Positions 45,520-55,707 of a stretch of 64,000 nt of DNA are shown here, piece by piece. Below the pieces are notes generated by a model that was given only the letters and a program-made list of their open reading frames with translations, did no database searches and was not told the DNA's origin. This DNA comes from Cordia subcordata. Taxonomy: Eukaryota > Streptophyta > Magnoliopsida > Boraginales > Cordiaceae. The stretch is from positions 4,748,001-4,812,000 of the forward strand of contig JAPTOF010000010.1 in the NCBI GenBank assembly GCA_028554755.1. Direction: 5' to 3'. Within the stretch, counting starts at the first letter, position 1. Each line of letters begins with the position of its first letter. A program made the translations under genes and the position numbers.

Positions 45520-48500
45520 ACAAAATAAAATGGATCTTGTATAGTGGATGTTCCAAGCACATGACAGGGAACTCTTCGCCTTTCTACAAATTAAAAAGGA
45601 CAAAAGAAGGAGACGTTACCTTTGGGGACAATGGCAAAGGAAAAATTATTGGAAAAGGAAGCATTGGTAACGAAAACTCTCTTGCTATACACAATGTCCT
45701 ACTAGTAGAGGGTCTAAAATTTAATCTACTTAGCATTAGCCAATTATATAACAAAGGTCATAAAGTTGTTTTTTAATCTTTTAAATGCCTTGCGTATGAA
45801 TGTGGAAATGATAATGTGTTATTTGTAGCTCAGACAAAAGAAAATGTTTACACTGTTGAAATTGATTAACTTATATGTCAACGTGTTAAATGTTTATCCG
45901 TTGTGCATGATAATGCTTGGTTATGGCATAGAAGATTAGAACATACTAATATGAGCTTATTGAATGATTTGTCAAAGCATGATCTAGTCAGAGACCTACC
46001 AAAGCTAAAATTTGAAAAAGATAAAATTTGTGATGCTTGTCAATTAGGAAAACAACACAAGACATCCTTCAAATCCGTAAATAAAGTTTCAACAAATAGA
46101 GCATTACAACAATTACATATGGATTTGTTTGGACCTATTGAGGTGGCAAGCTCAGGAGGATCTAGGTATACATTTGTTGTAGTTGATGATTACACTAGAT
46201 TTACATATGTCATGTTTCTTGCACATAAAAATGATGCCTTCAATGAATTTGCAAGATTGTGTAGAAAAGTGCAAAATGAGAAAGGCTATTTTATAACTTG
46301 CATCCGTAGTGATAATGGCACCGAATATGTGAATACCCCTTTCATGAACTTTTGTGATGAACATGGCATTGAGCATAACTTTTCGGCCCCTCGTACTCTT
46401 CAACAAAATGGGGTAGTAGAGAGGAAGAATCGTACATTACAAGAAATGCAAGAACTATGCTAAAAGAACACAACTTGCCAACATATTTTTGGAGTGAAGC
46501 CATAAATACTGCATGCTATGTGCAAAATAGAGTATTGATTAGACATATCGTAAATAAAACTCCATATGAACTATGGCATGGCAAAACACCTAAAATAATA
46601 CTTCAAGGTATTTGGTTGTAAATGCTTTATGCTAAATACTAAGGACAACTTAAGAAAATTTGATGCTAAATCTGATGAAGGAATATTCTTAGGTTATTCC
46701 ACAAAGAGCAAAGCATATAGGTATATAATAAAAGAACTCTTGTTGTGGAAGAGTCAATACATGTTACATTTGATGAGACTAATCCATTTGAGCCGAGAAA
46801 GGGAATTGATGATGTCGGTTATCTCTTGGAAAAGACAACGCTTGAAGATTCAACTCCAAAACACAAAGAAAAACCAACAAAGCAAGAAGAAGAAGAAAAG
46901 AGGTCTCAAGCAAATGAGGATATCAAACAATGCTCAAACAAAGATGCAGAAACAAAAGAACCTCATGCAGACCTACCAAAAAGTTGGAAGTTCGTAAGAA
47001 ACCATCCTCAAGATCTCATTCTCGGTGATCCAAATGAAGGTGTAAGAACTAGGCGTAATATTAGTACTTTTTGTGAGCATCATGCATTTATCTCTCATAT
47101 AGAACCCAAAAATGTAAAAGAAGCTCTACTTGATGAAAATTGGATAATTTCCATGCAAGAAGAACTTAATCAATTTGAGAGAAATAAAGTATGGAAGCTA
47201 GTTGAAAGGCCTAAAGATAGACCGGTAATCGGAACTAAATGGGTATTCAGAAACAAACTAAATGAAGTTGGAATAGTGACTAGGAATAAGGCTAAACTAG
47301 TTGCACAAGGATACAATCAAGAAGAAGGAATTGATTATGATGAAACCTATGCTCCTGTAGCTAGACTTGAATCCATTCGTATGTTACTTGCATTTGCATG
47401 TCACATGGACTTTAAGCTTTATCAAATGGATGTGAAAAGTGCATTTTTAAATGGATTCATTGAAGAAGAAGTTTATGTTGAACAACCCCCCAGTTTTGAA
47501 GATTCTTGCTTTCCTAATCATGTTTTTAAACTAGAAAAGGCATTATACGGTTTAAAGCAAGCTCCTAGAGCTTGGTATGAAAGACTTAGTGGATTTCTAG
47601 TAGAAAATAATTTTGAAAGAGGAAAACTTGATTCAACCCTATTTATCAAAAGAAAAGACAATGACATTCTACTTGTCCAAATCTATGTGGATGATATAAT
47701 TTTTTGTGCTACTAATATTTCTTTATGTGAGAATTTTTCAAAGTGTATGCACAAGGAGTTCGAGATGAGCATGATGGGAGAATTAACCTTCTTCCTTGGA
47801 CTACAAATCAAACAAGCAAAAGAAGGGATCTTCATAAATCAAGCCAAATACACCAAGAAAATTATCAAGAAATTTGGACTTGAAGATGCAAAGGAGATTG
47901 GAACTCCCATGAGCCCTTCAACAAAACTAGACAAAGATGAGAAGGGTAAATCAGTAGACGAGAAGAAATATAGAGGTAGGATCAGTAGCCTATTATTTAA
48001 CTGCCTCTAGACCTGATATCATGTTTGCAGTGTACTTATGTGCTAGATTTCAATCTAATCCTAAGGAAACTTACTTAACAGCTGTAAAAAGAATAATTAG
48101 ATATCTTAAAGGAACAATTGATCTAGGGCTTTGGTATGCAAAAGGAACGTCATTTGATCTATATGGTTTTTCTGATGCTGACTATGCTGGTTGCAAAATA
48201 GATCGTAAGAGCATTAGTGGAACATGCCAATTCCTAGGATATTCCTTAGTATCTTGGTCTTATGGGAAACAAAATAGTGTTGCTATTTCTACTACCAAAG
48301 CTAAATATATTGCAGCTAGTAGTTGTGTGGCTCAAATTTTGTGAATGAAACAAAATTTACTTGATTATGGATTGAAGTATGATCATGTTCCTATATATTG
48401 TGACAATACTAGTGCAATTAATCTCACTAAAAACCCAATTCAACATTCAAGAACTAAGCATATCGAGATTAGGCACCATTTCATTAGAGATCATATACAA

Positions 48501-48626
48501 AAAGGTGATATAATACTTGAATTTGTTGATACTTTGCATCAAGTTGCTGATATTTTCACTAAACCTTTGCATGAGGATCAATTTTGCAAGATTAGGAGAG
48601 AAATTGGAACGATAAAGTGTGGTTAA
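45520..48626 (+). pseudogene. Sirevirus pol: protease, integrase, RT, RNase H, broken
   Basis: Protease: SGCSKHMTGNSSPF and LKFNLLSISQL, but the active-site Asp is Tyr (about 45,540). Integrase: His-His-Cys-Cys zinc region (WHRRLEHTN ... CDACQLGKQH) and all three acidic residues in MDLFGP, RSDNGTEY and ERKNRTLQE, then a stop/frameshift near 46,463. RT (46,745-48,010): ETYAPVARLESIRMLLAF, QMDVKSAFLNGFIEEEVYVE and YVDDIIF. RNase H (48,021-48,626): SDADYAGCKIDRKSISGTC and RHHFIRDHIQKGDI, with a frameshift near 47,995 and a stop where Trp is usual at 48,342. Confidence 0.9.
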
Positions 48627-48684
48627 ATAGCATATATATGTGTTCATGTGGCTTGGGTATGAAAAATAAGAAATATGTGCACCG

Positions 48685-48815
48685 TCTGACCCAGTCGGCC
48701 GACCAAGCCAGTCGACCGACTAAGGCCTTAGGCGTCCGGCTAAAACACAACTTTTTAATATGCTCCCTGATCCGGCCGGTCGACCCCCCATGACCGGCTG
48801 GTCGACTTAACGCGG
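48685..48815. repeat. Palindrome cluster between pol and ORF3
   Basis: Several CGGTCGACC / CAGTCGACCGACT-type palindromes like those in both LTRs, outside the LTRs themselves. Confidence 0.7.
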
Positions 48816-48917
48816 ACAGGGTTAAAATTTGGGGGTTTTCACCCCAAATTCACTACATTCATTCAAATTCTCTAAACCCTAGCAAAATTTCTCCAAAACC
48901 CATCTCAAATTCTTTAA

Positions 48918-50411
48918 TCTTCAACCGTTTTCTTCCAAAATTCTTCCTATAATTTGCTTACCCACTTCAAAAAACCAATTTTTTACCGATTAATTTTGCA
49001 AAAACAACGCAAAATTAAGGTGAATCTGAAAGGAAAAAGTCAAGCACATGAAAAAAAAGGGAAGAGGCCAAGAACACAATCTCCACCACCACCACTACCA
49101 CCACCTCCGGTATCCAAGATTCAAGGCAAGCACTTAATTTTATATGGTAAATATATCGTGGACTCTGACTTTGCTGGCACCGATATCTTGCCGTTATTTG
49201 ATAGATGGTCTACATTTCTACATCTCCATTATGATGTGCAAGATAAGTTAGTTGTTGAATTTTATGAAAATCTTAAAGTACATTGTAGAAGTCCAAATCT
49301 TGAATTATCATTTACCGTCTGTGGGGTAAATTTTGTGCTTAAGGAGGAAACCTTACATGAAATATTTAATATACTTGTTGACGGAGACGGCCACTACAAT
49401 AGTCAAGGATGGCCAGAAGGAATTAAGGGAACTGACACCCCGGGCGAAGTCATAAAATATATGTGGGAGAAAGTAGGACCTAAGGATCCAAATTTAATTC
49501 TTCCATTGTTGAAAGATGTTGATGTTAATACAAGACTTGCTCTTAAAATCATGAGTGAAGTTATTCTCCCTAGAAATATCAATGATGGAAAAATTCCAGT
49601 AATGGATGCTTATATATATTATAGCCTTAGTAAAAAAAAGGAGATAGCTCTGCCTTTCTTAATCCTTCAACATGTGTTACATATTAGTGGAAAGGGTAGA
49701 GGAAAAACGACCACTCCTGGTTATGGTATGGCCTTAATGCATATTTTCTCTCGTTTCAACATATCTTCAGATGCTCCATATAGAGAGTTTACTTGGAATT
49801 TTGATATGTTGTATATGAACTTCATAGGCATTTACTGGTACAATATGAATCCCATAAATAGCGAGACATTCAATAGTTTGCCCCAAAGCACTCAAGCTAC
49901 AATTAGGAATAGGACTAACAAGGGCACTACTTTCACCGACCCTATCTTTGGCACCACTGCACAAAACCTTGATGATATACTTGGCGGGATAGACATCACC
50001 TTTGAAGAAGATGAAGGGCCGGAAATTGAGGGTAATCCCGATATAGGCATACCAGGAACAACACCCATGGTTGTTAGTACCTCTGAAGAAGAGGAAAATA
50101 CTGAGGAAGTAACTCTTAGGCGAGTAATGAGAGAATCTAGAGAACAAGTACACATTGATGAGCAACGCCGAAGAGAAATTCGTCGTGGTGTTGGTTCTAG
50201 TTTGATGGGTCAACAGGAAGACCCTTCTATGATGGCTCAGATTCTGTCCCAGTTGCAAGAGTTAAACACTGGTATGGGCAAAATAAAGGCTACCATGACA
50301 AGCAAATGGGACGAACTCACTGCTTGGAGGCAACATATTGATTCAGAAGTGGATTCTATGAGATCAGACATGAGGGAATACTTCAAGGATCACCATGATC
50401 GCGCACCCTAA
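48918..50411 (+). CDS. Sirevirus third ORF (env-like position), about 490 codons
   Basis: An uninterrupted frame on the sense strand between RNase H and the 3' LTR; the first possible in-frame codon after a stop is at 48,918. There is no ATG in the first 150 or so codons, so the start was lost, is non-ATG, or is supplied by splicing. Features: basic N-terminus; a proline run (about residues 47-58); a globular region with DRWSTFLHLHYDVQDKLVVE, FVLKEETLHEIFNI and FLILQHVLHISGKGRGK; an acidic stretch (FEEDEGPEIEG, TSEEEENTEEV); and a C-terminal Met/Leu/Asp heptad-like, probably coiled-coil segment. No signal peptide or membrane segment is obvious, so it does not look like a true envelope protein. 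It resembles proteins annotated in plants as putative plant transposon proteins; function unknown. Confidence 0.75.
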   Translation, partial: SSTVFFQNSSYNLLTHFKKPIFYRLILQKQRKIKVNLKGKSQAHEKKGKRPRTQSPPPPLPPPPVSKIQGKHLILYGKYIVDSDFAGTDILPLFDRWSTFLHLHYDVQDKLVVEFYENLKVHCRSPNLELSFTVCGVNFVLKEETLHEIFNILVDGDGHYNSQGWPEGIKGTDTPGEVIKYMWEKVGPKDPNLILPLLKDVDVNTRLALKIMSEVILPRNINDGKIPVMDAYIYYSLSKKKEIALPFLILQHVLHISGKGRGKTTTPGYGMALMHIFSRFNISSDAPYREFTWNFDMLYMNFIGIYWYNMNPINSETFNSLPQSTQATIRNRTNKGTTFTDPIFGTTAQNLDDILGGIDITFEEDEGPEIEGNPDIGIPGTTPMVVSTSEEEENTEEVTLRRVMRESREQVHIDEQRRREIRRGVGSSLMGQQEDPSMMAQILSQLQELNTGMGKIKATMTSKWDELTAWRQHIDSEVDSMRSDMREYFKDHHDRAP

Positions 50412-50554
50412 TTTTCTTCTTTTAGAAAAATATTTTTCATTTCACTTGAAAACAATTTTTAGCTTTAATGGACTTTTACATCCTTGACTTTGGTTAACAA
50501 GTTATTTCTTTTATACATTTCTTTTCCTGCCTTTATATTGATTTTGATGATGCC

Positions 50555-50885
50555 AAAGGGGGAGAAGTATGGTGTGGTATTTATGCTTTGGTGATATATG
50601 CTTTGGTGAATGGTATACTTATGCCTTGTTGGCTGTTGATATGTTTACTTGTTTGAATATGGCTGTATTTATGCTTTGGTGATATATGCTTTGGTGAATG
50701 GTATACATATGCCTTGTTGGTTGTTGATATGTTTACTTGTTTGAATATGGCTATTTGCACATCTTTGCAAATGAGTTTAAATTTGCATTTTTCGAAAAAT
50801 TCACTTTTTAAAGGAATGCATATATTAAGGGGGAGTACTTTTGTCTCATATCTTAAAATTTTGTCATCATTAAAAAGGGGGAGAT
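50555..50885 (+). other. Multiple polypurine tracts and an 88-bp tandem repeat
   Basis: Three purine runs precede the 3' LTR: AAAGGGGGAGAA (50,555-50,566), AAGGGGGAG (about 50,827-50,835) and AAAAAGGGGGAGAT (50,872-50,885), the last abutting the LTR and serving as the primer. An 88-bp unit is duplicated at 50,577-50,664 and 50,665-50,752. Confidence 0.85.
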
Positions 50886-52191
50886 TGTTAGCTAAATATT
50901 CATTATTGATTTTGATGATGAAAATATATGCATTATTTTACTAAATAGCTTCTCGTGAAAATGAGATAATATCTAGTTGAAGCTTATGAAAGATTGGAGA
51001 AAATGTGCAAAAAGCATTACTTGCAGAAAAAGAAGGAGAGAAGGCATAAGGAGGAGAAGAGAAGTCATAAGAGGTACCAGACATTATTTTACTTCTTGCT
51101 CTCTTTGTGAAATGCCTATATATATTGTGTGGACTTGGCTCAAAATCTTTTTCTTATTCATAGCAAAAATTTTCAAGTCTTACACATTTGAAATAACATA
51201 TGCACAAATGTATTTGAATGCACACATAGAGATAAAATAAGTTTTTGGGGTGTTTCAATTCACATGTGTTTACAAAATTATTCAAAATGATTTGGAGTTG
51301 TGAAAATTGCACTTAAAATGATCTTTGCAAAAATCTGGCTTTACTTCACATTCTGAAGTGGCCGGACCCCCAGCAAGCCGACCGGTTGACCATGGTGGGT
51401 CACCCAGCCAAAACAGAGAGGTGAAGAAAAAAGCCGGACCCCCTAGCCAGTCGACCGGCTAAGGCGTCCGGCCTAGTCAGAGAAGGAAAAGGGTTAACCG
51501 GACGACCCATGGCCGACCACCGAATGGGTGTCAGAATAAATACACTAGCCGCTTATTACCGTCACGAGAAAATCACTCCTTCTTCACCTACCATAAACAA
51601 TAACCCCCAAATCTCTTTAAATACTCATTTAATACACTTTCTAAAAATCAATTGAAGTGTGCTAAAGTGTTTATCATCATACAATCCATCCTTGAGCTAT
51701 TCTTGCAATATATTTGAGCTTTCAAGAGCTTATTCATCTTCTTCTTAAAGAAAATTTCAGATTCAATTTTCTCTTAATTCTTGAGTATATACATACTTTG
51801 AGAACTATAAACTTTGTAAGATTTATTCTTTAGAGCTTGTAAAGTGTGGGGAAATCCTAAAGAGTGAATCTCTTGGGTTCTTTGAGTTGGGCTTCAAAGA
51901 GATTGTAAAAACTTGGTTTGTGCTTCACCAAGATTTGAAGAAGCATCTTAGTGGAGTTTTTGAAGTCCTAAGGGGAGCATCCTTGAGCGGTGGACGTAGG
52001 CTTGGCCGAACCACCTTAAATCGTTTGTTTCTCCTCTCCTTATACTTCTATTTTTATACTTGCTTATTTTGATTACATTGTGTTTGATACATTGATTGTT
52101 AAAAATTACAAATTTTCTGTGAATTTTTAAAAAATAAAAATTAATACTTATATCTTAATTCACCCCCCTTCTTAAGATATTCGCACCCACA
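50886..52191 (+). repeat. 3' LTR of the Sirevirus
   Basis: 1,306 bp, TGTTAG...CCCACA, followed by the CCCCC duplication. Palindromes at about 51,360-51,530. Confidence 0.93.
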
Positions 52192-52303
52192 CCCCCTATA
52201 TTTTAGCTCAACTGATTGAATTTTAAAACAGAGCTCGTAACCCTCTTACCGTTTAAATTTCGTGACTTTTCACGAAGATTGTGTAGCACACGCTAATTCT
52301 TGT

Positions 52304-52456
52304 GATCCTTAGAATTAAAAGCCTATTAATTGTTGAAGGCATATCTGTATTTTCAAGAGAAGACTTGTGCAAAAGAAAGTTGATCCTTAGAATTAGGAGC
52401 TTATTAATTGTTGAAGGCATATCCGTATTTTCAAGAGAAGACTTGTGCAAAACAAC
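52304..52456. repeat. 78-bp tandem repeat, about two units
   Basis: GATCCTTAGAATTA...AAGACTTGTGCAAAA occurs at 52,304-52,381 and again from 52,382. Just outside the Sirevirus; no known family. Confidence 0.85.
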
Positions 52457-52912
52457 TTTTTGAACGCACATTTGACTTATGAAACTTGTGTAATTGGTCT
52501 GCTATTGAGATTTTTATAATTATAGTCATACCATGACAATTAGGCACAAAAACATGTGTTTGTACCAACAGTGACTAGGCATTAACAATCTCCACCTAAA
52601 GGCATTTCTTTTTAGTAGGAAATAGGATGATGGAAACTGATCCATTATGCATCTATATGCTTCTTTTGTGATCATATTCGAGTAGTCAACTCAACTTTAA
52701 ACTGCAGTGAGCATCTTTTGCAAATTTAGATGAACACTTTTCCCTAGTGACAATGCACGTACTTATCGAGTTGTTGTTGAATTATTTTAACATATCGATT
52801 AGCTTCAATCTGATGTAATAGGATCTAGAGTTATCCAAAGTACATGTAGGACTTCTTTGAGAGCATGTTTTCCAGATATGTATTGCGTATATAAGTTACT
52901 TTTATATGCTTA

Positions 52913-53135
52913 AGGCCTGTTTGGATTGACTTTTTTAAAGAAAAAATATTTTTTTTTCCTAAAAAAATTATAATAAATTTGCAATAACTATTAAATTTAG
53001 CTTCCAAAAAAATTGACACTCTGAAAAAAGCTCAAATACAACTTTTTTAGAAGCCAGATTTTTTAGCTTCTCAAAAAGAACTATTTTTCAAAAGCTGTTA
53101 AAAAACCTTTTTCAAAAAAGTCAATTCAAACGGGC
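52913..53135. mobile_element. Tourist-like MITE with TTA target duplication
   Basis: Starts AGGCCTGTTTGGATTGACTT and ends AGTCAATTCAAACGGGC, flanked by TTA at 52,910-52,912 and 53,136-53,138. Confidence 0.82.
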
Positions 53136-53439
53136 TTATAATAAAAAATATTTGTTATAATATTAACAAAACTAATTTATTAAAAATAATTTTATTATGC
53201 TATAATAAAAAAATATCATTATAAGAAACATATAACTAATTATAAGTTAAATTTATTAACTTATTTCAATAATAATAATAATTTTATCAATGTATTTTTT
53301 TCGTCATTTTACATTCACTAACTAATTGAACAACTAATTTTATTAAATACATTTAATTCAATCACTAATTAAACTGCTAAGTACTACATATTATATCCAA
53401 ACATTCCTCATCTACTTATCTATCACTTGTTTGTAAGTA

Positions 53440-53990
53440 CAAAAAATTCTTATAAGCACCAACTCCCTATAAATATATAAAACCAAACGAGCTCTTTATC
53501 ATGCATGCATTAACTCACTATCACTTACTTATAAGTATCAAAAGTTCTTATAAGCACCAGCCCCTTATAATTTGTAAACATATAAAACCAAACCAGCTCT
53601 ATATCATGCCATAACTCACGAATCCTAACTATAAACACAAAAAATATTCCATTTTCCAAAATTCTTTTTGTAAATATTTTCCTGGAATTATTTAAAAACA
53701 AATAAATGGAGCCTTGAATACTTGCCCTATAGACGGTTCCTCCCTCAGCACTAAAGGGGGTTTATAAGCCATAAGTTAAAGCTGTGGTGGTGATGTGAGA
53801 GGATTAGCAAAAGTGGAGGTCGGTATTTATATTGGAAGGAGAAGAGGGTTTGGGCTTGACACGTAAAATGTGAGTGTTAACACTTGGCTTGTTTCATTCT
53901 GCACGCGTTGCTGATGATGCATATGGCTTTCTTGCTCTGCACATAAGATGCATAGGTTTGGCTATTTGCCGGCTAGATGCTGATTAATTA
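53440..53990 (-). pseudogene. Collapsed 11S globulin relic
   Basis: Reading the - strand: a promoter block (about 53,980-53,800) matches that of 11S gene B, including ABRE ACGTGTC at 53,864-53,858. Then comes a start codon (53,772, ATGGCTTA), and within about 20 bp a jump to the last bases of exon 3 (about 53,752-53,726, encoding the SAEGGTVYR-like end), followed by intron 3 sequence to about 53,440. Everything between start codon and late exon 3 is deleted, and exon 4 is absent. It sits 15 kb from gene B, separated by the transposon-rich block. Confidence 0.82.
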
Positions 53991-55707
53991 ATTAATGAAC
54001 TGAAATGGTACTAGATGAGTAAGTAAATTAACAAAAGGAATAATCTCAAATTAGCTATTCAAGAATGTCAGAAAATTGATCGCGGATGAAATTCGGGGTT
54101 TTGCATTAAGTTTGTTTACAAGAAGGCAAATAGAAGCACAAACTAGTAAGCAAATTACAGTCTTCGGCTTTTCACTTGGAATATGTTATCTGTCCGACCC
54201 CCCCAAATGAAATTAGACGTGTTCTTGGTGAGATCAATCGAGAGGGACCCCCTCTTTTAGGCATGGACCGGTGTAATTGGTTTAGCCTTAAAAAAATAAC
54301 AAAATTAAAGGAATATACTGAGATTAGTAGGTCATCTCGTTGCAATTATATTTTTTTAAGTGATAATTTGAGTTCTAATTTTATGAGAGGTAGGAATTAA
54401 GTTGGCGCCTGACACGGGGGTTTCTTAGAAAAAGAAAAAGCAATACATAAACTCAAATGCAAACAGCGAACGCCAAACACTGATGCGTAGTGGTGTACAT
54501 CTTTGGTTTTGAACAAATTTCAAACCAAACTAAATTAATTAATTTTCACTTAATTAAAAATAATTAATTAATTTGCAATTATATATGCAAATAACCAAAA
54601 CAACATATCTAAAATTGGTTTTGCTTGGTTTTGATTTTGTAACAAAGATAAGAAAATTGTCTGCCAAATAGACAAGAACACTTTTTTACATATAGCAACT
54701 CCCTCTTTCTCTCACTCTAACCTTGAACCCTTATCCCCACAGATTAGGATCCTCTCATATTATGAGTTTTCTCATATTGATATGAAAGAAAAATCTTGAC
54801 CATTCATGTATAGAGCATTTAATCTCAGCCACTCATAAAATTCAAATCCCATAAAAGGTGGGTATTGAGAGAAAGAAAAAGTATATTAAAAAATTGCTCT
54901 TTTCTTAGAATTTGAATTTCATGAGTGGTCCAAATGATATGCTTCAAACATAAATGGTTAGCATTTTCGTTATATTAGTATAAGAGAACATTTGATATGA
55001 GAAGATCTAATTGCATCCCCACACCCCAGCCCCCACCCATCCCTGCCCCCATTCCCACAAACTGAGACTTGAATTATTTTTTTATTTTATTTTTTAATTA
55101 TTTTTATTTAAATAATATGTTTATAATAGTAAAATGTATATTCTTATAAAAACTCTTGTCAAAAATATTTTTTAGTATGATTATTAATTAAAAATTATTT
55201 TCTAACATGACAAGTAAATATTAGATATTATTTTCTAATATGATAATTAAAAACTAAACAATATTTTATTTTCCAAAACATATTTTCCGCCGTGAACATT
55301 TTCTCCAGTTATTTTAGAACAAACGAACGTTACTCTTTCGAAAATTGAAAATCTCGGTACTTTGTTTTTGCGTGTGGTCCAGACCTATCCCAACAAAAGG
55401 CCGGGTGATTATGCGCCGAAAGGGCTTCAAAATTCAAATTAATGGTCCCAAAGCCCATAATCCATTGACCAAAAAGCCCAGAATTAATGTCTAATGGGCT
55501 GGACCAATATACAAAAAGGCCCTTATGACATTACAAGTTTAAAAAACACACGCACGTACGTGTAATGCTCTCTTTCCACTTTACTGAAAGACGTTATCGT
55601 TTACTCGCTGACATCGACCGCCATTTCAAACTGTAGAGTTCTTTCTGATCCCTCAAAAAATAAAAAAATAAAAAATAAAGAAAAAGAAAAGAAAAATCCT
55701 CCTAAAA
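53991..55707. other. Intergenic, no gene seen
   Basis: AT-rich with short homopolymer runs. The last 130 bp (CT- and A-rich) are the likely 5' leader and core promoter of the reductase gene. Small open frames here lack recognisable features. Confidence 0.5.

Larger units (their letters stand above)
42235..52191 (+). mobile_element. Full-length Ty1/copia retrotransposon, Sirevirus type
   Basis: A 9,957-bp element with 5' LTR 42,235-43,551 and 3' LTR 50,886-52,191, flanked by CCCCC (42,230-42,234; 52,192-52,196). Order of functions gag, protease, integrase, RT, RNase H identifies Ty1/copia. The extra ORF after pol, large LTRs with palindromes, and repeated AAAGGGGGAGA-type polypurine tracts fit the Sirevirus group. 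gag and pol carry stops and frameshifts, so this copy is not autonomous. Confidence 0.95.

Noticed and set aside
46152..46406. Open frame antisense to the Sirevirus integrase
   Set aside because: Shadow of the integrase coding strand.
48954..48956. Start codon for the Sirevirus third ORF at 48,954
   Set aside because: The codon there is TTG, unlikely as a plant start; I report the frame as open without a defined start.
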